Shown here: positions 6,415 to 13,199 of the stretch, piece after piece
How positions within the stretch are numbered: the first letter of the stretch is position 1
Layout: each line of letters opens with the position of its first letter
Assembly: GCF_036997615.1 (NCBI RefSeq)
Contig: NZ_JAWLQA010000046.1
Reading direction: 5' to 3' (one strand)
Origin: Brachyspira sp949287565
GTDB lineage: Bacteria > Spirochaetota > Brachyspiria > Brachyspirales > Brachyspiraceae
DNA: 24,824 nucleotides
The notes under the pieces: generated by a model
Databases searched by the model: none
What the model was told of the DNA's origin: nothing
The model's input: the letters and a program-made list of their open reading frames with translations, nothing else
Translations under genes and position numbers: made by a program

Positions 6415-8103
6415 TTATCCGAAATATCCTGTTAATATAGGTTTTCTTCCAGTGCTTTTATCATTAAAATATTCATATTGTGATAATCCGATAAATCCGC
6501 CTGAAACATTAACAACATTATTGAATCCGATATTTTGAAGTATTTTGCATGCTGTATAGCTAGTTAAGCCTGTTTTACAAGTTATATATACTGTTCTGTC
6601 TTTAGGTATTTCATTATATCTGCTTCTTAAAGCTCCAAGAGGTATATTAACAGCTTTTTCTAAATGTCCTACTGCAAAATCTTCAGGCATTCTTACATCT
6701 AGGAAATAAGCATCTTTTTCAACCAATTCTCTAACTTGACTATAATGAACTTGTTTATAATCTCCATTTCTTAAATTAGAAGCAACATAACCAGCAAAAT
6801 TAACAACATCTTTAGCAGTACCGAATGAAGGAGCATAGCATAATTCTAAATCTTTAAGATCATCTATAGTTCCGCCGAATTTTATGATAGTAGCTATAAC
6901 ATCTATTCTCTTATCAACATTTCCTTTACCTATAGCCTGAGCACCTAATATTTTTCCTGTAGGTACTTCATATATGAGTTTGAAATGCATTAATCTAGCA
7001 TTAGGCATAATTGATACGCCGTCAAAAGGAATAATCTCTACAGTATCATAATCTATATTCAAATTCATAGCTTTAATGAATCCTTCAGAAAGTCCTGTAG
7101 AAGCTCCATTATATCCGAATACTTTAATAACTGATGAACTTATAAATCCTCTATTATCAACTGTTCTTCCATTGATATGATCAGCTACTGCCCTAGCCTG
7201 TTTTTGAGCAGGTCCAGCTAAAGGAAGTCTGTAATAATCATTGAATAAAGGACTGTATACCTCTATAGCATCTCCCACTGCATAAATATCTTTATCATTA
7301 GTTCTGTAAGTTGAATCTACTTTTATAGCTTTAGTTTTTCCTAATTCTATACCAGCTTTAACAGCAATATCAGTTTCAGGTGCCACTCCTATAGCAAGAA
7401 TAACAGCATCAGCCTCTATTTTTTTACCTGAAGCTAAAATAACTGTATTTGTATCGAAGCTGTCAACTTTATCATTAACTATTAAATTAACTCCATTGTC
7501 CATAATTTCTCTATGAAGAATTTGAACCATATCATAGTCAAAAGGCTTCATTATCTGAGGCAATGCTTCTATTATAGTTACATCATATCCTACTTTTTTC
7601 AAATTTTCAGCCATCTCAATACCTATAAATCCGCCGCCTATAACAGATACTTTAGCATTCGGCTTTCCATTAAGAAAATTATGTATTTTGCTTATATCAA
7701 CAACATTTCTTACAGTAAATACATTAACTTTCTCAATCCCTTTAATAGGAGGTACTATAGGTTTAGCACCCATTGAAAGTATAAGTTTATCATAGCTTTC
7801 TCTATACTCTCTGCCTTCAGATACAACTACAACTTCTTTATTTTTTCTATCTATTGCTACAACTTCGCTATTAACTCTTGCATCTACATTAAACTGTTTT
7901 AAAAATTTCTCAGGATTCATTAAAAGTAAAGTTTCTTCATTAGGAATAAGTCCTCCTACATGATAGGGAAGTGAACAATTTGAAAAAGATACATGAGGAC
8001 CTTTTTCAAACATTATTATTTTATCTTCTTCATTTAATCTTCTAAGTCTTGCAGCTGCAGAAGCACCTCCTGCAACACCGCCTACTATTAATATTTTTTT
8101 CAT
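6415..8103 (-). CDS. cdr: CoA-disulfide/CoA-persulfide reductase with C-terminal rhodanese domain
   Basis: This 562-residue flavoprotein belongs to the pyridine nucleotide-disulfide oxidoreductase family. The N-terminus has the FAD motif ILIVGGVAGGASAAARLRRL (4-23) and the single active cysteine Cys43 in SFSNCSLPYHVGG. The NAD(P)H motif VIGGGFIGIEMAENL and the second FAD motif DIYAVGDAIEV follow. The last 110 residues or so are a rhodanese domain with LDVRMPEDFAVGHL and the active loop ITCKTGLTSY. This CoADR-Rhd architecture is known from enzymes that reduce CoA disulfide, CoA persulfide or polysulfide. The ATG at 8103 has GGGAG 9 nt upstream. A strong promoter with a palindrome over the -10 lies at 8139-8175. 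Its neighbour, a CstR-like regulator, makes persulfide detoxification the favoured role. NADH oxidase is the usual alternative annotation. Confidence 0.93.
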   Translation of the reverse strand: MKKILIVGGVAGGASAAARLRRLNEEDKIIMFEKGPHVSFSNCSLPYHVGGLIPNEETLLLMNPEKFLKQFNVDARVNSEVVAIDRKNKEVVVVSEGREYRESYDKLILSMGAKPIVPPIKGIEKVNVFTVRNVVDISKIHNFLNGKPNAKVSVIGGGFIGIEMAENLKKVGYDVTIIEALPQIMKPFDYDMVQILHREIMDNGVNLIVNDKVDSFDTNTVILASGKKIEADAVILAIGVAPETDIAVKAGIELGKTKAIKVDSTYRTNDKDIYAVGDAIEVYSPLFNDYYRLPLAGPAQKQARAVADHINGRTVDNRGFISSSVIKVFGYNGASTGLSEGFIKAMNLNIDYDTVEIIPFDGVSIMPNARLMHFKLIYEVPTGKILGAQAIGKGNVDKRIDVIATIIKFGGTIDDLKDLELCYAPSFGTAKDVVNFAGYVASNLRNGDYKQVHYSQVRELVEKDAYFLDVRMPEDFAVGHLEKAVNIPLGALRSRYNEIPKDRTVYITCKTGLTSYTACKILQNIGFNNVVNVSGGFIGLSQYEYFNDKSTGRKPILTGYFG

Positions 8104-8138
8104 AGTACAAAACTCCCAGATAATATTTTATTTTAATA

Positions 8139-8175
8139 ATATACCTAGTATATGTATTATTAAAAAATAAGTCAA
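8139..8175 (-). promoter_or_regulatory. Promoter of the reductase gene with palindromic operator over the -10
   Basis: On the minus strand, -35 TTGACT (8170-8175), a 17-nt spacer and -10 TATACT (8147-8152) form a near-consensus sigma-70 promoter. The palindrome ATATAC-CTA-GTATAT (8139-8153) completely covers the -10. An inverted repeat at that place is the classic position of a repressor operator. The fused CstR-like regulator encoded next door is the obvious candidate to bind it (inference). Confidence 0.6.
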
Positions 8176-8370
8176 TATTTTTAAGCAAAAATATAATAAA
8201 AATATTATATTAATATATTAAATTATATTGCTGATATGATAATGCATTACATTTTCACTTAAAGGTTCAATTATAAAATTTAATACATTTCTTTCATTTT
8301 TAATATTTATGTTTATTTTAATAATAAATATTCCGATATTATATGTATAATAAGTCTTTGGAGGTTTTAA

Positions 8371-8574
8371 ATGGGTGTTTCACTTAACTCTATTTATTCA
8401 TCCGATATGTTTCCATTGACTAGACATATGACTTCTGCAGGATTAAATGTTTACAACTCTTCTGCTTACGGCTCTGCTCAGTCTGCTGATAAAGTTGCAA
8501 GCATGGTAACTCCTCAGGGATCATCTGCTCCTATAAATAACAATATTGGAAAGACTTTGGATGTATATGCTTAA
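8371..8574 (+). CDS. YjfB-like small putative motility protein, copy 1
   Basis: This 67-residue product has an excellent ribosome binding site: GGAGG (8360-8364), 6 nt before ATG 8371. Its C-terminal 31 residues align without gaps to those of the next gene, sharing Q-x-x-DK, PQ, SAP and a final G-x-x-L-x-x-YA. The family looks like YjfB_motility, small cytosolic proteins named for association with motility. No biochemical function is established that I know of. The N-terminal half is rich in Ser, Thr, Asn and Tyr and is about five residues longer than in the paralogue. A terminator-like hairpin follows at 8585-8662, so it is probably a single-gene transcript. Family assignment rests on its likeness to the second copy, which matches the family better. 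Confidence 0.7.
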   Translation: MGVSLNSIYSSDMFPLTRHMTSAGLNVYNSSAYGSAQSADKVASMVTPQGSSAPINNNIGKTLDVYA

Positions 8575-8584
8575 TTATTAGTTT

Positions 8585-8662
8585 TGACCAATTATGTGAA
8601 AGTTCCGCTCTATAAGTTGATAAAAAATAAAAATAATGAAAACATAATTGGTCATCTTTTTT
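8585..8662 (+). terminator. Terminator-like long stem with a 44-nt loop
   Basis: TGACCAATTATGT (8585-8597) pairs perfectly over 13 bp with ACATAATTGGTCA (8642-8654). Six T (8657-8662) follow. The 44-nt AT-rich loop is much longer than in ordinary terminators. It probably ends the first YjfB-like transcript. Confidence 0.6.
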
Positions 8663-8813
8663 AACAAAAAAATACATTATGTAAACTATATTGTTATCAT
8701 AACACATTCTATAGTATTTATTTTTAAATATTTTTCTTGATTTAATATAGCATTGGTTTACAATTATATAGTAAATTAGTTTTAAATTTATAAATTAAAT
8801 GGAGGTATATACT

Positions 8814-9002
8814 ATGGATCTTTCAGCTTATAGTTCTTATTCTACTGGAATGCTTAAACAAGACATTTCTTTAAGCATGATAAGAAAAACTTCAGACATG
8901 CAAGCTCAGGCTGTTGATAAAATCATGACTAGCATGCAGCCTCAAGCTGTTTCTGCACCTATGAGACCTGGTGTAGGCGAAAGATTAAGCACTTATGCTT
9001 AA
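8814..9002 (+). CDS. YjfB-like small putative motility protein, copy 2
   Basis: This 62-residue product starts at ATG 8814. An in-frame ATG at 8799 is rejected because it overlaps the strong GGAGG that lies 8 nt before 8814. The sequence opens MDLSAYSSYS, has a central amphipathic helix (LKQDISLSMIRKTSDMQAQA) and ends in PGVGERLSTYA. This matches the YjfB_motility pattern of M-D-[IL]-x-A at the start and G-x-x-[LI]-x-x-A at the end. Copy 1 lies 239 nt upstream and is a diverged paralogue. Each copy has its own terminator, which suggests independent expression. The strong binding sites suggest high translation. Function unknown; a link to the periplasmic flagella of a spirochaete is inference. 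Confidence 0.78.
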   Translation: MDLSAYSSYSTGMLKQDISLSMIRKTSDMQAQAVDKIMTSMQPQAVSAPMRPGVGERLSTYA

Positions 9003-9022
9003 TTTTAAGTAATTTTTATAAG

Positions 9023-9054
9023 GCTGCTGATATTTATTATTGGCAGCTTTTTTT
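9023..9054 (+). terminator. Intrinsic terminator after YjfB-like copy 2
   Basis: GCTGCTGATA (9023-9032) pairs with TATTGGCAGC (9038-9047), with two G-U pairs in the middle and a 5-nt loop. Seven T (9048-9054) follow. It lies 21 nt after the stop codon. Confidence 0.85.
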
Positions 9055-9184
9055 ATTTTATTATACCCACTATAAAACACCAAAAATATACTTTTTTCAC
9101 TAATAGTCAAATTATAAATTGTTTTTTTAATTAAAATTTTTGTATATCATAAATAAATAGACATAAGTATAAATGGAGTTTTTT

Positions 9185-9547
9185 ATGATGGATACAGAAG
9201 TAGTATTAAAAAATTTAGGTCAAAATATAAGAGAATTAAGAAAAAACAAAAAAATGACTATAGATGAATTAGCAGAAAAATCTTCGCTTTCCGGAAAATA
9301 TCTTCAAGGGGTGGAAGTTGGAAATAGAAATATATCAATAAAAAATCTAAATAAAATCTGTAAAGCATTAGAAACTTCTCCGGATATATTATTAAATATG
9401 AAACCATACAATTTAAAATCTTCAGAGGAAAAAATATTTGCAATATCAGAAAAACTTAAAAAATTTGAAGAAAATAAATTAGATTTTATAGGAAATATGA
9501 TAGATCATTTAAACAATATAATAAAAAACGAAGAAAAAAACGAATAA
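9185..9547 (+). CDS. XRE-family helix-turn-helix transcriptional regulator
   Basis: A small DNA-binding protein of 120 residues if translated from ATG 9185, or 119 from ATG 9188. The in-frame ATG at 9173 is unlikely because it overlaps GGAG (9175-9178), the evident ribosome binding site, which is 6 nt before 9185. The N-terminal half is a Cro/cI-type five-helix domain: LGQNIRELRKNKKMTIDELA, then the recognition-helix region SSLSGKYLQGVEVGNRNISI, then LNKICKALETSPDILL. The C-terminal 45 residues are charged and helical, perhaps for dimerisation. There is no sensor domain. It converges on queH with an 11-nt gap. Its target is unknown; the YjfB-like genes just upstream are one possibility only by position. 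Confidence 0.88.
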   Translation: MMDTEVVLKNLGQNIRELRKNKKMTIDELAEKSSLSGKYLQGVEVGNRNISIKNLNKICKALETSPDILLNMKPYNLKSSEEKIFAISEKLKKFEENKLDFIGNMIDHLNNIIKNEEKNE

Positions 9548-9558
9548 TATATATTAAA

Positions 9559-10104
9559 TTATCTTATACTAAACTCACATCCGCAATAATTTTGTCTGTA
9601 AAGTCCAGCTTCATTAGCTATTATATTAGTCTTTTTAAATCCGTCTTTCTTTTTAAAGTCAAAATGCAAATACTCTATTCCTTCATAATTCTCAGCTAAA
9701 CTTTTGCCTATCATCTCAATAACTTTGCTGTTTTTATGAGGGCTTACAGTCATTACAGTAGCAACATATTTAGCATTTATACTTTCAGCATATTCAAAAG
9801 CTTTTTTCATTCTATGCTTAAAACAAATACTGCATCTTGCCCCTTTTTCAGGTTCATTTTCAAAACCTTTTATATCATTATACCATTTAGCAACATCATC
9901 ATCTTCTTCGGATATATAAGTTTTTATCCCCAAAGTATTTGCATAATTTATAAACTCATCCCTTCTTCTTTTATATTCTTCAATAGGATATATATTAGGA
10001 TTATAAAAATAAAATACTGTATCATAATCCTCTAAAATAGTACGAGGATAAGACATACAAACAGCACAGCAAGTATGAACAACTAATTTTTCTTTAATTT
10101 CCAT
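9559..10104 (-). CDS. queH: Epoxyqueuosine reductase QueH
   Basis: This 181-residue protein is of the QueH (DUF208) family, which carries out the last step of queuosine tRNA modification by reducing epoxyqueuosine to queuosine. It replaces the unrelated cobalamin-dependent QueG. Visible landmarks are HTCCAVC (Cys12, Cys13, Cys16), YNPNIYP (34-40), CSICFKHRM (Cys91, Cys94), the VMTVSPHKNS stretch (117-126), and YCGC (Cys174, Cys176) near the C-terminus. These supply an iron-sulfur cluster and an adjacent redox-active pair, as known for the family. The start ATG 10104 lies 11 nt after the upstream lipoprotein stop. GAGGT inside the end of that gene serves as its ribosome binding site, so the two are probably co-transcribed. 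Confidence 0.92.
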   Translation of the reverse strand: MEIKEKLVVHTCCAVCMSYPRTILEDYDTVFYFYNPNIYPIEEYKRRRDEFINYANTLGIKTYISEEDDDVAKWYNDIKGFENEPEKGARCSICFKHRMKKAFEYAESINAKYVATVMTVSPHKNSKVIEMIGKSLAENYEGIEYLHFDFKKKDGFKKTNIIANEAGLYRQNYCGCEFSIR

Positions 10105-10115
10105 AATAGAAAAAA

Positions 10116-11357
10116 TTACCTCTTACTTGCCTTCAAAGTTATAGTTTTATCATCAAAGCTATTTATTATTATCTGATAGCCCATATTTTTAGCTTTAGAA
10201 TTAATATCAACAGCCAAATCTCTGCTGCTTCCTACATAAGTAACCACATATCTAGAAGACTCTCCAGATACTCCTCTATTATAAATATTTTTTAATCCGC
10301 CTATATTCTTTTTCATGGCTTCTTCAAAACCTATAGACTCATTAAAGTCAAGTCCGCTTACATATATAGTATACTCCGTACCGTTCTGAACTTCGCTTTG
10401 CCATTTATTAACTATCTGATTAACAAAATCATCTGATACATAATCTGCTGATTTAACCAAAGCTATAGAATGTGCATCCTTATCGCTTCCTCCAACACCG
10501 CCTGCCTGATGTGTAGCACGGGCTATAGTAGAATAATCTGATATATTAATGGCTGTTATTGCAACATCGCTTCTATAACTTTTCATAGCAGTGCCTTGTA
10601 TAGTTGTAAAGAAAGCTGCATCCGCTTTACCTATTATAGCTATTTGCGCTCCTGTGGCATCGGCTATCTTTTTTATTGAAGAAGATGAACGAGAACCTCT
10701 TGTATCTTCATAGGTTATATTTTCTTTTCTCATTACATTCTCTAATGATGAAGGACTAACAAATTTAAATCCTTTCTCACTCATATTTTTTTCTAATTCT
10801 ACATTAAAAGATTCACTTAAATTTCCTGTTTCATCTGTAACAAGCACAACTATAAGAGGAAGATTTTTTCTGTCCATAAGTATGCCCATTGCCTGAAGAT
10901 TATCTTGAAGCATATCCACACCAACTGTAGCCTCTATTTTGGAATACCAAACAGAACCTGATTTAGATATATTCATAACTTTATATGCAGATATATATCC
11001 TGTTGTATTATCATATATTTTAGAACTTATAAGTCTGTTATTTTCTACCAAAGTACTTCCATTAACTATAGAACCAACTGCCTGCTCTACTGCATTTCTT
11101 TTAGCACTTTCAATGGATCTTTCTATAGCATCAGCCTCGCCTCTTCCGTCAGCAGATGCATAACCTTCAGCGATTATTTTTGTAGTTTTTCCGCCTTTAA
11201 AATCAGGATTCTTCCAATTATTAACTATTCCTATTTCTCCTGTATCTTCTCCTACATATACTCCGCCGCTTGATGTAGTTTTAGAAGTTGTAGCACATGA
11301 TATAAAAAATAAAGATAAAAGTATAAATAGATATAACTTATTCAACGTAAATTTCAT
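10116..11357 (-). CDS. Lipoprotein with FlgT/LPP20-like N-terminal domain
   Basis: This 413-residue protein starts MKFTLNKLYLFILLSLFFISC, a lipoprotein signal with Cys21. A Ser/Thr/Gly tether follows. Around residues 60-150 the pattern IIAEGYASADG, then EADAIERSIESAKRNAVEQAVGSIV, then a strand-rich stretch ending KIEATVGVDML resembles the fold at the N-terminus of FlgT and of LPP20-type lipoproteins. The middle (about 165-300) resembles a CsgG/TolB-N-like alpha-beta domain, with LPLIVVLVTDE, FKFVSPSSLENVM and DATGAQIAIIGKADA. The C-terminal 100 residues show repeated beta-alpha units (YTIYVSGLDF, RYVVTYVGSSRDLAVDI). It should sit on the inner face of the outer membrane or in the periplasm. 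GAGG lies 11 nt before the ATG. Domain names are by eye and the function is uncertain. Confidence 0.7.
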   Translation of the reverse strand: MKFTLNKLYLFILLSLFFISCATTSKTTSSGGVYVGEDTGEIGIVNNWKNPDFKGGKTTKIIAEGYASADGRGEADAIERSIESAKRNAVEQAVGSIVNGSTLVENNRLISSKIYDNTTGYISAYKVMNISKSGSVWYSKIEATVGVDMLQDNLQAMGILMDRKNLPLIVVLVTDETGNLSESFNVELEKNMSEKGFKFVSPSSLENVMRKENITYEDTRGSRSSSSIKKIADATGAQIAIIGKADAAFFTTIQGTAMKSYRSDVAITAINISDYSTIARATHQAGGVGGSDKDAHSIALVKSADYVSDDFVNQIVNKWQSEVQNGTEYTIYVSGLDFNESIGFEEAMKKNIGGLKNIYNRGVSGESSRYVVTYVGSSRDLAVDINSKAKNMGYQIIINSFDDKTITLKASKR

Positions 11358-11483
11358 ATTATCATAAACCTCAATTAATATAACTATAAAACTCTTATTA
11401 TAAATAAAAAATAAAATTTTTAATTAAATATAATGTTATTAACATATATTTTATAATAAAGTTATATTTTTTCAAGAAAGAAT

Positions 11484-12134
11484 TCAATATAATAAATCGA
11501 ATTCATCAAATTCATGCTGTAAATCCTCAAAGAAAATTCCAACATGATATCCATCACATACACTATGATGTATTTGTAGTGCTAAAGGCATTATTATATT
11601 ATTTTTATCATCTGTATAATATTTACCTATAGTGAATATAGGTGCTAAATACTCAAAACTATTTGGTAAATTAAGATTAAAGCTAGTAAAAGCTGATAAT
11701 GGAAGAGAAGAAATATTAAATATATTTTTTATATTACATGGCTTAGCCAAAAAAGTTTTATTTTCTCCATAAGTTTCCATATCTGAAATATAATTTTTAT
11801 AAAACAAATCAAATTTTTCATTATATTCTGTATGAATAGATGAAAAAGTTTTTATTTCATTATGAAATATAGTATAGCTTGGATTAATAATATCATAATA
11901 GCCAAGTTCTTTATTATCATTCAATCCCATTTTAAATTCTTTATATTTATTTACAACTTTTGATATCAAGTAAATAACAGAAGCATAAAATTTAATATTT
12001 TTATCTTTAACAGTTTTTTTAAATTTTGTAATATTTAAAGGCACTGTTATACTATATGTACATGGAATATTATCCATATACATTTCATAATGTTCTTTTC
12101 TATTATAATTATTTAAATCTATTTTATTAAACAT
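11484..12134 (-). CDS. cat: Chloramphenicol acetyltransferase-like protein (classical type A fold)
   Basis: This 216-residue protein has the full length of classical trimeric CAT enzymes, which acetylate chloramphenicol from acetyl-CoA. The family pattern runs from end to end: FNKIDLNNYNRKEHYEMY, CTYSITVPLNIT, the PSYTIFH stretch, NIFNISSLPLSAFTSFNLN, APIFTIGKYY, and the active site QIHHSVCDGYHVG. His190 and Asp194 correspond to the catalytic His and structural Asp of CAT. One change is visible: the usual PW before SFTSF is PL. Base composition matches its neighbours, which argues against recent transfer. There is no Shine-Dalgarno sequence, but TATAAT lies exactly 6 nt before ATG 12134, suggesting a leaderless mRNA. 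Whether it confers resistance cannot be told from sequence; other acyl acceptors are possible. Confidence 0.88.
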   Translation of the reverse strand: MFNKIDLNNYNRKEHYEMYMDNIPCTYSITVPLNITKFKKTVKDKNIKFYASVIYLISKVVNKYKEFKMGLNDNKELGYYDIINPSYTIFHNEIKTFSSIHTEYNEKFDLFYKNYISDMETYGENKTFLAKPCNIKNIFNISSLPLSAFTSFNLNLPNSFEYLAPIFTIGKYYTDDKNNIIMPLALQIHHSVCDGYHVGIFFEDLQHEFDEFDLLY

Positions 12135-12140
12135 ATTACA

Positions 12141-12146
12141 ATTATA
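12141..12146 (-). promoter_or_regulatory. Consensus -10 element, 6 nt before the cat-like ATG
   Basis: TATAAT on the minus strand (12141-12146), then TGTAAT, then ATG 12134. No good -35 hexamer is visible at 16-18 nt. The gene lacks a Shine-Dalgarno sequence, so transcription from the ATG itself is plausible. Confidence 0.4.
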
Positions 12147-12227
12147 TTTTTACAATTTTTTATATCTTTCTATATTTATAAAAAAATTATTCGCTTTTAG
12201 CATATTTTAAGTAAACTCAAAATATAC

Positions 12228-13157
12228 TCATAATTTTTTTATCTCTTCTATACTTAATCCTGTATATTTTGATATTGTATTCAAATCAACTTTATCTCTC
12301 TTCATATTTATAGCCATAGATATTTTTGTTTTCTCTATACCTTTCTCTATACCTTTCTCTATACCTTCTTTTATACCTTGCTGAATACCTATTTCTATAC
12401 CTTCTCTTTTTCCTTCCTCTCTCTCATACTGAAGCATAGCAGCCTGTCCGTAAAGAAAAGTATCTCTTTCATTATAGGCAGACATCTCTTTTTCATCAGC
12501 TACAAATCTTTTATATTTATCTATTACTTTAGTCATAATATTATTGCCTCCTATAAGTTTATTAATATCTTTTTCTAAATCTTTAGTAGTAAAAAAATCA
12601 ATCCAAGATAAAAGTTTATTTTTATTATAATCATCTATACTAGCATTTTTTAATATTTCTGCAAATCTCTTAATCTCTATAAAATGTATCTGAAAATCAT
12701 CTAATTTAAGGCTAGGATTATTAATATCTGATAATTGAAGACATTTATGCTCTTTTTTTATATCAGTTTCACTTCCTATGTTTAAATTAAAATTTAAAAA
12801 ACTAATGCTAATCATTTGACTTATATTAATATAGTTTTCATTCTCTTTTAATTCAGAAGCTATATTTTTAGCTATATAATATAAAATTCTTTTTATAAAA
12901 TTATTATTACCTATCAACTGTATTTCAATAAGTATCTTTTTGCCGTCTTTAGTTTTTGCTTTAACATCAAGAATAGACTCTTTTAAATTCTCATTTTCAG
13001 CTAGATTATAAGGATTAATAATTTCAAGATTGCTCACAGATTCAAAACCGACATCATTCAAAACAGCATTAACAATATTTTCTAATATATCCTCATCGCC
13101 CTCAGTACCAATTAGATATCGTACAAATAAATCATTGAGTCTGTTAATTTCTTTCAT
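12228..13157 (-). CDS. Rpn/PD-(D/E)XK nuclease-family transposase-like protein
   Basis: This 309-residue protein is of the Rpn (recombination-promoting nuclease) or PD-(D/E)XK transposase-like family. The N-terminus NRLNDLFVRYLIG is characteristic. The nuclease core shows Asp64 in SILDVKAKTKDG and Glu78-x-Gln80 in ILIEIQLIG. A central helical region follows, then an acidic-basic repeat region of GIE(K/I)-type tetrapeptides at about 255-280, and a final small helical segment, KYTGLSIEEIKKL. Members promote RecA-independent recombination or are defence-linked; others are orphan genes in many copies per genome. Here no inverted repeats or target duplications are seen around it. The promoter is a perfect consensus and the ATG sits 6 nt after the -10. 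The tetrapeptide tract is encoded by a 12-bp DNA repeat. Confidence 0.85.
   Translation of the reverse strand: MKEINRLNDLFVRYLIGTEGDEDILENIVNAVLNDVGFESVSNLEIINPYNLAENENLKESILDVKAKTKDGKKILIEIQLIGNNNFIKRILYYIAKNIASELKENENYINISQMISISFLNFNLNIGSETDIKKEHKCLQLSDINNPSLKLDDFQIHFIEIKRFAEILKNASIDDYNKNKLLSWIDFFTTKDLEKDINKLIGGNNIMTKVIDKYKRFVADEKEMSAYNERDTFLYGQAAMLQYEREEGKREGIEIGIQQGIKEGIEKGIEKGIEKTKISMAINMKRDKVDLNTISKYTGLSIEEIKKL
12331..12402. repeat. 12-bp tandem repeat within the Rpn-type gene
   Basis: Six 12-bp units run from 12331 to 12402, most ending in ATACCT. The first three (12331-12366) are identical, TTCTCTATACCT. The next three are diverged. Reading on the minus strand, each unit encodes a tetrapeptide such as GIEK, so changes in copy number stay in frame. 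Confidence 0.85.
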
Positions 13158-13192
13158 AGCTTAATTATACTAAAAACATTTTAATTTGTCAA
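13158..13192 (-). promoter_or_regulatory. Perfect consensus sigma-70 promoter, leaderless candidate
   Basis: On the minus strand, TTGACA (13187-13192), 17 nt, TATAAT (13164-13169): both hexamers and the spacing are exact consensus. The ATG of the Rpn-type gene (13157) begins 7 nt after the last base of the -10, which is the usual transcription start distance. No Shine-Dalgarno sequence fits between. Confidence 0.75.
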
Positions 13193-13199
13193 AATAAGA

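Noticed and set aside
7513..7776. Plus-strand 87-codon open frame
   Set aside because: It lies wholly inside the CoA-disulfide reductase gene on the other strand, has no ribosome binding site and shows no recognisable domain. It is a composition artefact.
8334..8351. CCGATATT resembling a sigma-28 -10 (GCCGATAA), and TATAAT at 8346-8351, as the promoter of the first YjfB-like gene
   Set aside because: No TAAA-type -35 lies at the right distance for sigma-28. The TATAAT would start transcription at the edge of the GGAGG, giving an implausibly short leader for an SD-led gene.
12228..13157. Rpn-type gene as an active transposon
   Set aside because: No terminal inverted repeats or target duplications are visible at its ends, and it has its own strong promoter. 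The family name alone does not make it a mobile element here.
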